Origin: Phaseolus vulgaris
Taxonomy: Eukaryota; Streptophyta; Magnoliopsida; Fabales; Fabaceae
Assembly: GCF_000499845.2 (NCBI RefSeq)
Contig: NC_023750.2
Coordinates: forward strand, 12,899,285 to 12,963,284
Length of the DNA stretch: 64,000 nt
Reading direction: 5' to 3'
The translations under genes were made by a program, and so were the position numbers. The notes beneath the pieces are model-generated. The model ran no database searches, was not told where the DNA came from, and saw nothing but the letters and a program-made list of their open reading frames with translations. Below, in pieces: positions 1 to 8,582 of the stretch; within the stretch, counting starts at the first letter, position 1, and every line of letters starts with the position of its first letter.

Positions 1-213
1 TCCAGAAGTAGAGTCAAATGTCTATGTGTTGTGAGTCAGTGGAAGTCTGACATGTGAAAGATGAATTATGAATTTTAATAGACACTTGATAATTTGAGAA
101 ATTGTATGAGACTTGATGATTTATATTTATTAATTTGAAATTTAAATTGATCTGATTTAATTTGTATTATCTGCTTCTGTTTCGATTATTCATCCGTTCT
201 TTACCTCATGCAG
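1..213 (+). other. Probable aORF intron, truncated at the window edge
   Basis: AT-rich sequence ending in a pyrimidine-rich stretch and a CAG acceptor at 211-213, directly before the exon 2 homology. Intact relatives have introns of 183-207 bp here, ending in a similar ATGCAG or GTGCAG. The donor and exon 1 are not in the window, so this assignment rests on the acceptor and position only. Confidence 0.5.
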
Positions 214-1640
214 ATAACATGTTGGGAAAAGGGAAATTAGCATAATTGAGGGCGATCGCCCGATCTCATAAGCTGGCGGCGGGCTCCCAAGCCGTGCCTA
301 ACCCAGTGGTGGCGATCGCCGCTACTCAAGACAAAACCCCGCCCCGAGGTGCAACCTCTTCCGGGGTACTACCCGCCCCTCAAAGGAAAAAGCTTATCTT
401 GAGGAAACCAAAGAGGAAAACTCCTCAAGTGGTACAAGAAGAAGAAGATGATGAGGCGACTGAGGATGGCCTCGTCACCAAAAGAACAAGGGTGGCTCCC
501 TCTTCACCACCTGCACTCCCAACACCAACACCGCCCTCACCTCCAGCTCCAACACAACCAGTCCAAGCAACACCCTTGGCTGCTGCACCCCCCTTGGTCG
601 AAAGCAGCGACCCCAACTTCATAGAGAACCCTCCAAGCGCCTCCACGCCGTTCGTATCTGCTGGAGAGGGTCCTCCTTCAACCACCTCTATTGCTGGGGC
701 CGCACCAGGAGGAGATGAGGGTGGTCATAATTCGCCGATTTTGATAACAGAGTCTCCGACTTCACCACCACGCCAAGAAGCCCCCCTTGCCCTTCAAACT
801 CAAGAGGGTGGTGGTGAAAGTCAGCACCAAGCTCCCCCAGCGCCTCCTCCAGCAACAAACTCAAGCCTCCCACCCTCCATCGAAGAGATCTTGGGGCCCT
901 TCGCAGCCAAGCAGAAGATGATGGCGGAGGATCTCCCCTCGATTGTATCGAAGGCTGTGAAGGACTCCAACAAGAAACTCCAAGATGAGAATTCAACGCT
1001 TAAGGAGTCAAACCGCCTGATAAGGATGGAGGCAGAAAAGCTCTCTTGCAACCTGATGATGGCGGAGATCGACCATTCAAGGTTGGAGGACGCCATGGAC
1101 GCTGAGCTAAGGGGCGTGCGTAAGGAGGCCCCCGATCTGCGCCAAAATATGCACCTCCAAGCCCAAGAGAAAATCGAGCTGGAGAGCAAGCTTGTACCTT
1201 ATAGGCTCAAGGTGGCCAACTTGGAGGCTGCAATGAAAGCAGATGCGACCAAGGTGGAAAACCTTGAAAAAAGGTCGGCAGATCGGGAGGTTCTCCTCGG
1301 GAAGGTCGAAAAGGAGAGGGACGACACCATGGCTGAGCTCGCCAAAGCTCGAGAGGAAGCCACGAAGACTGCTACAGAGCTGGCTCAGGCTCGGGATGAA
1401 GGCAAAAAGGCTGCTGAAGAACTTGCTCGGGCTCGTGAACAAACCGAAGTGCTGAAGAAACAAAACGACGAGTTGAAGAAACAAGCACAAGAGCTCGAGC
1501 AAAGCTCCGCCCAAGTCCTTGCCGCCGGGTTCGACGCCGCTTTAGAGCAAGTCTCATGCCAATACGTTGAGCTCGACCTCTCCATGGTATCAATCTGCAA
1601 CGAGGTGGTGGATGGGAAGATCGTGCCCTCTGAAGACTAG
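214..1640 (+). pseudogene. aORF exon 2 (coiled-coil antisense gene of element B, left arm)
   Basis: Second exon of the gene that Tat elements carry antisense to gag-pol; its molecular role is not known. The frame starts after the acceptor at 213 and reads MLGKGKLA, then hits a TAA at 243-245 that the relatives lack. It is open from 246 to the TAG at 1638-1640. The product has a basic stretch (KKLILRKPKRK), an acidic run (EEEDDE), about 130 residues rich in Pro, Ser, Thr and Ala, then about 230 residues of charged heptad-like coiled coil from roughly residue 235 of the 464-residue frame. It ends in the conserved tail DLSMVSICNEVVDGK plus IVPSED. The same tail occurs in the right-arm copy and, out of frame, in element A, which argues for past selection on the C-terminus. 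Confidence 0.75.
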
Positions 1641-2500
1641 CTGTCTCCCTCCATCACCTTGTTTTTGAAACTTGGCGCTCATTTTTGCTTGTAAAACTTT
1701 ATATATAATTCTTCTGCTTATGTACTTGATCACATTTGTGTTCGAACTTGAATAGCCACTTTTGTATAACTTTCAACGCTGAAAAGTTGTTTTCTGATAC
1801 TTCTCTTTGAATACTTCTTACTCGCTGTGTGGTTAATCAAGATAACCGGTGAAACTTGCTTAAACAAATTAACTCAGCGATTCCTCGGGCTTAATCGTTT
1901 ACTCACTGCTTTGAACTTGAACAAACTGTTAATCTTATAACAATTTATCAAACTATTAACTCAAAGTAAAACTTGAGCAACTATTAACTCCCAAACGATG
2001 ACATTTAATACAACTTGCAAACTTAAGGCAATAAACCTCAACACAAGCTACTTACTAGGCAGCAGGTTTTCACTTAAACTGGTATCACAATACAGTTTAC
2101 CTGATCTGCCTGGCAAGGTTAGCCTTTGCTCCCGTCATCGCCTGGAATTCTTCTGATCGCCGTAGGGTTCTGGCGATGTGAACTTTCTTTGCCTTCATAA
2201 CTTGACTATTGTTCCCTCATCTAGGGGGTAGAGGCGCCTTTCGGATCCTTCTCTACCTCCCCGAGCTTCAGAACAATGAACTGGATAGCGAGGTGTTCTC
2301 TTTGAACCTACCTTAGCTATCTCTTAAACTTCTTTCACCCTTCACACCATACCTGAACTCGTTCAAGACGAGAAGGATTTTATCTGCCTTCACACCGCCT
2401 ACAAGCGTGGAAGCTTTCTCTGGTCTTACTAAGTCAATATTGATGTTTCACTTAAAGGGGGAAAGGCGTTTTCCTTTCCTTCCCGCCGTTTAAGGTCACG
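1641..2500. other. Noncoding region between aORF and the repeat array (element B, left arm)
   Basis: No supportable gene. The stretch is mirrored at 6450-7195 in the right arm and has a looser counterpart at 11188-11790 in element A. At 1685-1690 it contains the sequence equivalent to the CAAAC site into which element A inserted in the right arm. Confidence 0.6.
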
Positions 2501-2519
2501 AACACCCCTGACTTTTCAG

Positions 2520-3835
2520 TTCATCTTGCCTAAACTCGCTCAACGGCGAGAAGGACTTTTTCTGGTGCCTCAACTTGCCCAGGGCGTACATCTCCTCCCC
2601 CCTGGATGCACTGAGGACTTTTAACCTTGCCTCTATCTGCTTGTGCAGAGAGGTCTTTCAATCTGTTCTCGCCTGCACTCGCTCAAGGCGAGGAGGTCTT
2701 CATCTTGCCTGAGCTCGCTCAAAGGCGAGAAGGACTTTCTCTTGCCTGAACTCACTCGGAGGTGAGAAGGACTTTATCTCGCCTGCACTCGCTCAGAGTC
2801 GAGGAGGACTTTATCTGGCCTGAACTCACTCTGAGGTGAGAAGGACTTTATCTGGCCTGCACTCGCTCAAAGTCGAGGAGGACTTTTTCTTGCCTGAACT
2901 CGCTCGACGGTGAGAAGGTCTTTTTCTTGCCTGAACTCGCTCAACGGCGAGAAGGACTTTTTCTGGTGCCTCAACTTGCCCAGGGCGTACATCTCCTCCC
3001 CCCTGGATGCACTGAGGACTTTTTCTGGTGCCTCAACTTGCCCAGGGCGTACATCTCTTCCCCCCTGGATGCACTGAGGACTTTTAACCTTGCCTCTATC
3101 TGCTTGTGCAGAGAGGTCTTTCAATCTGTTCTCGCCTGCACTCGCTCAAGGCGAGGAGGTCTTCATCTTGCCTGAACTCGCTCAAAGGCGAGAAGGACTT
3201 TCTCTTGCCTGAACTCACTCGGAGGTGAGAAGGACTTTATCTCGCCTGCACTCGCTCAGAGTCGAGGAGGACTTTATCTGGCCTGAACTCACTCTGAGGT
3301 GAGAAGGACTTTATCTGGCCTGCACTCGCTCAAAGTCGAGGAGGACTTTTTCTTGCCTGAACTCGCTCGACGGTGAGAAGGTCTTTTTCTTGCCTGAACT
3401 CGCTCAACGGCGAGAAGGTCTTTTTTTGGTGCCTCAACTTGCCCAGGGTGTACATCTCCTCCCCCCTGGATGCACTGAAGACTTTTTCTCTTTCTCGCCT
3501 TCGCTCGCTCATAGGCGAGGAGGTCTTTTACTCTTTCTCGCCTGCACTCGCTCGAGGGCGAGGAGGTCTTTTACTTTTCTCGCCTCAAGACGCACGAGAG
3601 CGTCGAGGTATTTAATCATTACTGGTGCCTCCGATCGCCGACAGACGATGAGCACTTTAAAACATTAACTACTTCCGCCAATCGCCGAAAGGCGATGGGG
3701 ACTTTAAAACTTTTAACCGGTGCCGCCAATCGCCAAAAGACGATGGGGACTTTAAATTTTTCACTGATGCCGACAATCGCCGAAAAACGATGGGGACTTT
3801 AAAACTTTTATTTTAGAAAGCATGCAGCATAACTT
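2520..3835. repeat. Array of short hairpin repeats between pol and aORF (element B, left arm)
   Basis: About 1.3 kb of degenerate tandem units, each built as a G+C-rich inverted motif followed by GAGGACTTT or GAAGGACTTT. One unit class reads CTCGCTC, a short loop, then GGCGAG. Another is interspersed and reads as GCCCAGGGCGTACATCTCC followed by a CCCCTGGATGCA segment. The last units (about 3640-3800) contain ATCGCC-GAAA-GGCGAT, a perfect 6-bp stem with a four-base loop at 3681-3696. A block of roughly 400 bp is duplicated with a spacing of 463 bp (compare 2621 with 3084). No reading frame is conserved across units. Confidence 0.85.
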
Positions 3836-3937
3836 TGAACTTGCCTTGAATCACGTACGAGTGATAAGGTCTTTTTTCTAAAACTTTCGAAACGACAAGC
3901 ATGCAATCTTAGAAGCTTTAAACTTTGAAAACTCTTC

Positions 3938-3992
3938 TTTATTGGGTGGCCTCATTAAAAACCCTCCTTAGGGAAAAACGAGTGCCCCCTTC
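3938..3992 (-). other. Conserved block downstream of the pol stop
   Basis: On the minus strand this reads as CCCTAAGGAGGG, then TTTTTAATGAGGCC and ACCCAATAAA. It lies about 60-110 bp past the pol stop and is near-identical at 5885-5935 (plus) and 12630-12690 (minus). Conservation in noncoding sequence suggests a cis function for the element RNA, but none can be named from sequence. Confidence 0.6.
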
Positions 3993-4050
3993 AAACTGTT
4001 TTAACAGAAAGCTTGTAAATCTCTTCATGTTCGTTTTTACTTACAAAGCC

Positions 4051-5319
4051 TTAACTGTAATATAACTTGAGGTGTGTGGCGTTCCAGGTGCGAGGAATCG
4101 CCCCTCCTTCTAACGTCTCTAAGCGGTAGGCGCCGTTCCCGAGCACCTCGGTTATTCTGAACGGTCCTGTCCACTTAGGCGATAACTTGTTCTCCATCTC
4201 GTACTGATGGGCTTTCCTCATCACCAGGTCGCCCTCTCTAAACTGCCTTGGCATCACCTTCGAGTTATACCTGCGCTCAATCCTCCTTTTCACTACCTCA
4301 TCCTTTACCCTTGCCTCCTCCCTGACCTCATCCAGTAAGTCCAGATTCAACCTTCGTTCCTCGTTCGATTCTTCTGCCACAAAGTTCTGGAATCTCGGCA
4401 AGCTCTCCTGGATTTCAACTGGAATCATTGCATCACATCCATAGACCAAGCTGAACGGGGTCTCGTGTATTCCTGACTGCTCGGTGGTATGGTACGCCCA
4501 AACTATGCGGGGTACCTCCTCAGCCCACGATCCCTTAGCTTTCTCTAGCCTTCTCTTCAAACCTCTCAGCAACACCCGATTGGCAGACTCTACTTGGCCA
4601 TTTGTTTGTGGGTTCTCGACGGATGCAAACACCTGCTGTATTCCCACCTCTTCGCACAGCTTCTTCAGTAGGTGACTTGCAAACTGCGTCCCATTGTCTG
4701 ACACCAGGCGCTTAGGCACACCAAACCGGCACACGATGTTCTTCCATACAAAGCTCTCGATCTTGTGTGCGGTGATCTGGGCTACTGGTTCCGCTTCGAT
4801 CCACTTGGTGAAGTATTCATTCGCCACCACCAAGTACTTCATCTGCCTGACCGCCAATGGGAAAGGTCCCAGAATGTCAATTCCCCAAGTATGAAACGGC
4901 CATGGGCTGTAAATTGACTTTAACTCTTCTAGAGGCGCCTTGTGCCAATCGACGTGCTGCTGACATTGCTTGCAACACTGTGCATACCTCTTGCAATCCT
5001 CCCTCATCATTGGCCACTAATAACCTGCACGGAGGGTTCTTGCAGCCAGAGCTCGTCCCCCGACGTGGCTCCCGAATATACCTTCATGGAGCTCGGCCAT
5101 AATTCTAGTGCATTTTTCTCCGTGCACACATTCTAGGAGTGGGTGTGTAAACTCAAACCTGTACAGCTCGCCATCGATCATGGTGAACTTGCTAGAGTTC
5201 TTCTTTATCTTCCTAGCCTCCGTCGGATCCAGTTGGAGAAGGTTATCGGCCAGGCAGCGCTGGTATTGCGTTATCCATGTGTCTGGCTCATGCGTAGCGC
5301 AGACCTGCGTCATGTTCAC
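4051..5319 (-). pseudogene. Integrase fragment of element B (left arm)
   Basis: C-terminal part of a gypsy polyprotein. The N-terminal segment (5319-5017) contains the zinc-binding region (ECVHGEKC, HEGIFGSHVGG) and ends at a TAG at 5017-5019, where relatives have Tyr-Tyr-Trp. The second part (5010-4051) carries the rest of the zinc finger (CCKQCQQH), the catalytic core (WGIDILGPFP for the first Asp, LVSDNGTQFAS for the second, NPQTNGQVESANR for Glu) and a C-terminal domain ending WNATHLKLYYS. Upstream pol is missing because the palindrome junction and a poly-C tract replace it. Integrase would insert element DNA into chromosomes; this copy cannot make a full protein. Confidence 0.9.
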
Positions 5320-5322
5320 CCT

Positions 5323-5343
5323 CCCCCCCCCCCCCCCCCCCCC
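5323..5343. repeat. Run of 21 consecutive C residues
   Basis: The equivalent place in element A (about 14020) has only a mixed pyrimidine stretch (TTTCTCTCCTC), so the homopolymer arose inside pol sequence of this copy. It lies about 70 bp from the palindrome junction. A tract of this kind is also prone to sequencing and assembly error. Confidence 0.9.
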
Positions 5344-5444
5344 GACATGCCCTTATTCTCGGCGATCTCAAGGTCTCCTGGGTCAAGGACCTGTGACGCG
5401 GTGCTCGCCCAAGGACCCCGTTCAGCCTGGTCTATGGATGTGAT

Positions 5445-5825
5445 GTGATGATCCCGGTGGAAATCCAGGAGAGCTCGCCGAGATTCCAGAACTTTGTGGC
5501 GGAAGACTCGAACAAAGAAAGAATGTTGAATCTGGATTTACTAGATGAGGTCAGGGAGGAGCCAAGGGTAAAGGCTGAGGCAGTTAAAAGGAGGATTGAA
5601 CGAAGGTATAACTCGAAGGTGATGCCAAGGCAGTTTAGAGAGGGCGACCTGGTGATGAGGAAGGCCCACCAGTACGAGATGGAAAACAAGTTATCGCCTA
5701 AGTGGACAGGACCGTTCAGAATAACCGAGGCGCTCGGGAACGGCGCCTACCGCTTAGAGACATTGGAAGGAGGGGCGATTCCTCGCACTTGGAACGCCAC
5801 ACACCTCAAGTTATATTACAGTTAA
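5445..5825 (+). pseudogene. Integrase C-terminus of element B (right arm)
   Basis: 126 codons matching the last part of the integrase at 4051-4430 and 12750-13130: VEIQESSPRFQNF, then RRIERRYNSKVMPRQFREGDLV, GPFRITEALGNGAYRLE and WNATHLKLYYS with the same stop. The catalytic core is absent because the palindrome junction at about 5410 cuts the gene. The bases just upstream belong to the opposite-strand arm, so the apparent ATG is accidental. Confidence 0.9.
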
Positions 5826-6069
5826 AGCTTTGTAAGTAAAAACGAACATGAAGAGATTTGCAAGCTTTCTGTTAAAACAGTTTGAAGGGGGCACTCTTTT
5901 TTCCCTAAGGAGGGTTTTTAATGAGGCCACCCAATAAAGAAGAGTTTTCAAAGAGTTCAAAGTTTCTAAGATTGCATGCTTGTTGTTTCGAAAGTTTTAG
6001 AAAAAAGACCTTATCACTCGTACGTGATTCAAGGCAAGTTTAAAGTTATACTGTATGCTTTCTAAGAAA

Positions 6070-6440
6070 AAGTTTTAAAGTCCCCATCGCTTTTCGGCGA
6101 TTGGCGGCATGAGTTAAAGTTTTAAAGTCCTCATCGTCTTTCGGCGATCGGAAGCACCAGCGACGACTAAAGACCTCAGCGCTCTCGTGCGTTTGGAGGC
6201 AAGGAAAAAGTAAAAGACCTCCTCGCCCTCGAGCGAGTGCAGGCGAGAAAGAGAAAAAGTCCTCAGTGCATCCAGGGGGGAGGAGATGTACACCCTGAGC
6301 AAGTTGAGGCACCAGATAAAGTCCTTCTCGCCGTCGAGCGAGTTCAGGCAAGATAAAGTCCTTCTCGCCGTCGAGCGAGAAAAATTCCTCCTCACCTCAG
6401 AGTGAGTTCAGGCAAGATGAACTGAAAAGTCAGGGGTGTT
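6070..6440. repeat. Hairpin-repeat array, right palindrome arm
   Basis: Reverse-complement version of the array at 2520-3835. It includes the ATCG-type hairpin unit near 6080-6150 and the CGCCCTCGAGCGAGTGCAGG unit near 6225, with AAAGTCCTC or AAAGACCTC spacers. Copy number is lower than in the left arm, so the arrays changed independently after the palindrome formed. Confidence 0.8.
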
Positions 6441-7190
6441 CGTGACCTTAAACGGCGGGAAGGGAAGGAAAACGCCTTTCCCCCTTCGAGTGAAACATCA
6501 ATATTGACTTAGTAAGACCAAAGAAAACTTCCACGCCTGTAGGCGGTGTGAGGGCAGATAAAATCCTTCTCGTCTTGAACGAGTTCAGGTATGGCGTGAA
6601 GGGTGAAAGAGGTTGAAAAGATAGTTGAGGTATGTTCAAAGAGAACACCTCGCTATCCAGTTCTTTGTTCTGAAACTCAAGGAGGTAGAGAAGGATCCGA
6701 AAGGCGCCTCTACCCCCCAAATGAAGGCAAAGAAAGCCTACATCGCCAGAACCCTATGGCGATCAGAAGAATTCCAGGCGATGACGAGCGTAAAGGCTAG
6801 CCTTGCTGAGCAGATCAGGTAAACTGTGTTGTGATACAAGTTTAAGTTAAAACCTGCTGCCTAGTAAGTAACCTATTGCCTTAAGTTTGCAAGTTGTGTT
6901 AAATGACATCGTTTGAGAGTTGTTAGTTGCTTGTTACTTTGAGTTAACAGTTCGATAGATTGTTATAAGATCAACAGTTTGCTCGAGTTCAAAGCAGTGA
7001 ACGGTTAAGCCCGAGGAATCGCTAAGTTAATTTGTTTAAGCGAGTTCTACCAGTTATGATTGGTTGGTCACACAGCGAGTAAGAAGCGTTTGGGGCACGG
7101 TATTAGACAACAACATCTTAAGCAGAAGGAGTTATACAAAGCAATGTCAGTTCAAATACATAAGAAGAAAAATTACATATAAAGTTCTTA

Positions 7191-7195
7191 CAAAC
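7191..7195. repeat. Target-site duplication CAAAC, left side of element A
   Basis: CAAAC immediately precedes the LTR terminus TGATCC and is repeated immediately after the opposite terminus (GGTACA) at 21224-21228. The host sequence TCTTACAAAC ... CAAACAAAAATAAGCGC rejoins to match the uninterrupted left arm near 1690, so this is the true insertion boundary. Confidence 0.9.
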
Positions 7196-7987
7196 TGATC
7201 CTGCCTGTTGACCGGAACACTGGAGAATGCCTCGTCAAAGGATCGACGTGCGCACCGCCTCTCACCTTCGTTCCTCTCCGGGATCTACTTCAAGAACCTG
7301 CAAAGAAACGATACGGCGCCGCTGCGGCCGATCGCACTCTGACGCTCAAGTCAGTGACGGTATCACCAAAAACTAAGAGAACTAGAACCGTGCAAATCCT
7401 CTCTCACAATCAGCTCTATCACTCGCAAGCGTAAAGTGTATGAACTGAACGCGTACCTCAGAAAGTTTGTTAAGAACTCTTATATACCTGGTGGTTTTCT
7501 CTCTCCTGGCAGTTACAGACTTGGACACGTGGCTTGCATCCAACTGTACACGTGCCATCATCTGGAGGCTCCCTGACTTGGCGCTGCTTCTGCTCTCATT
7601 TTGGCTAAGTTACTTATGCATGGTACTGCCCAGTGCATAGCTAACTTAGGAGTGCGATTCTACTGGAACTGGCGAGTTAGGGCCTTCATACACCTTCCCT
7701 GTGGTCTCGCCGGCCGCCTTCATAATCTGCTTCTCCTTCATCTTCGGCGATGTGCTCGCTCTGGCGATCTCCAAGGACTAGGTCGCCTGAATCTACATCT
7801 GGCGACTTGATCTTCAACCTGGCGATCGCCCACTCTGGTAAGCTGGAAGTCAAAACGCGCCAGCTTAACAACTGGCGACTACGCGTGCCCCCCGACTTCC
7901 TTCCCTTCTGCCAACCTGGCGTCTTGTCAACACGCGTACACTGTAGTAGGATGCCACGTCATCACACCCGACCACCAGGGCGGTACA
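7196..7987 (-). repeat. 3' LTR of element A
   Basis: 792 bp, sense ends TGTACC...GGATCA. A TATATAAG box lies on the minus strand at 7479-7486. Two CACTGT-free CACGTG motifs (7526-7531 and 7549-7554) sit about 40-70 bp upstream of it in sense orientation. It differs from the middle LTR by one substitution near 7339 and one 1-bp indel near 7654. Confidence 0.9.
7479..7486 (-). promoter_or_regulatory. LTR TATA box
   Basis: TATATAAG on the minus strand inside the LTR, with G-box CACGTG motifs upstream. The same arrangement occurs at 18879-18886 (minus), 25140-25147, 53593-53600 and 57487-57494 (plus). Position fits the sense promoter that drives element transcription. Confidence 0.65.
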
Positions 7988-8003
7988 CAAGCCCCCCAGT
8001 CTT
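7988..8003 (-). other. Polypurine tract of element A
   Basis: Sense sequence AAGACTGGGGGGCTTG directly before the LTR start TGTACC; the same tract precedes LTRs at 24515 and, with one change, 56982. It primes plus-strand DNA synthesis in LTR retrotransposons. Confidence 0.75.
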
Positions 8004-8341
8004 AAGCGAAGACATGTCTAGCGAAAAGACTGAAAGAGCCTTCATTAACACCGATCTACGTGGCCTTGACGCGGAATTCCAAGCGGTGGTACCTTCTGCT
8101 GCTCTGACGCCCCACCAAACCCCTCACTCATCGCTCGACACGTGGCTTCATCAACGGCTCTCTTCATTTGCCGTTTGCGCTTCCTAAACCCATTTCGAAA
8201 ACCCTTAAACCCATTTCGTTCCACTGTTCCATCACTTTCTTCGTGCTTGCAAACGCTCTAACTTCCCTCTGCGAAAACTCTCAACGCTCTTCAACGCTCC
8301 AGATCACCATCTTCCTCCATCGTCTTCCTGATCATCGAAAG

Positions 8342-8574
8342 GTAATTACTTTCCTTCATCTGTTGGTTTTCCTTGCATTTTCACCGATTCGCATCATCCT
8401 GTAACTGCTTGGTGCATACGCTGTGGGTTGTTTTTCCATTTCTCTTTCTGCGTAACTCAGGGTTTTGTCGATCGTCGCAACGAACTCACATTCGTTCGTC
8501 TTTCACCTTCCTTCTATGATCGAGTCAGCCTTCGTAACCCCCCTGATCATTTTTCCTTTCTTCTTCCTTTGCAG
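8342..8574 (+). other. Likely 5' leader intron of aORF (element A)
   Basis: Donor GAAAG|GTAATT at 8341/8342 and a pyrimidine-rich acceptor TTCCTTTGCAG ending at 8574, eight bases before the aORF ATG. The duplicate copy has identical sites at +11401. Splicing is inferred; no transcript evidence can be seen. Confidence 0.45.
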
Positions 8575-8582
8575 CTGCCATC

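Larger units (their letters stand above)
1..5413 (-). mobile_element. Tat-type Ty3/gypsy element B, left arm of a giant palindrome
   Basis: This is the 3' half of a gypsy retrotransposon whose sense strand is minus. Reading the minus strand it holds an integrase fragment (5319-4051), a conserved block after the pol stop, a hairpin-repeat array, and the antisense gene aORF (exon 2 at 214-1640). The same order reappears in mirror image from 5414 rightward and, after removal of the insertion 7196-21223, continues to an LTR at 24515-25456. The inverted match begins at 4462 paired with 5414; 4463-5413 is unpaired spacer that exists only in the left orientation. The left LTR and the aORF first exon would lie before base 1. 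Stops and frameshifts show the copy is dead. Confidence 0.85.
5414..7195 (+). mobile_element. Element B, right palindrome arm (proximal part)
   Basis: Mirror image of 4462 down to about 1690. Sense is plus: end of integrase (5445-5825), conserved post-pol block (5885-5935), hairpin repeats (about 6070-6440), then noncoding sequence. It stops at CAAAC (7191-7195), where element A is inserted, and resumes after the second CAAAC at 21224-21228. The arm is shorter than its partner (about 1.8 versus 2.8 kb for the same stretch) mainly because the hairpin array has fewer copies. Confidence 0.85.

Noticed and set aside
425..1600. Several minus-strand frames opposite aORF exon 2
   Set aside because: They are mirror frames created by the biased codon usage of the proline-rich and coiled-coil regions; none has homology or is conserved across the other aORF copies.
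2867..3668. Short repetitive frames within the hairpin array
   Set aside because: They arise from the repeated unit, change frame between units, and are not preserved in elements A or B-right.
2520..3835. CRISPR-like appearance of the repeat array
   Set aside because: Plant nuclear context, degenerate units without unique spacers, no cas genes.
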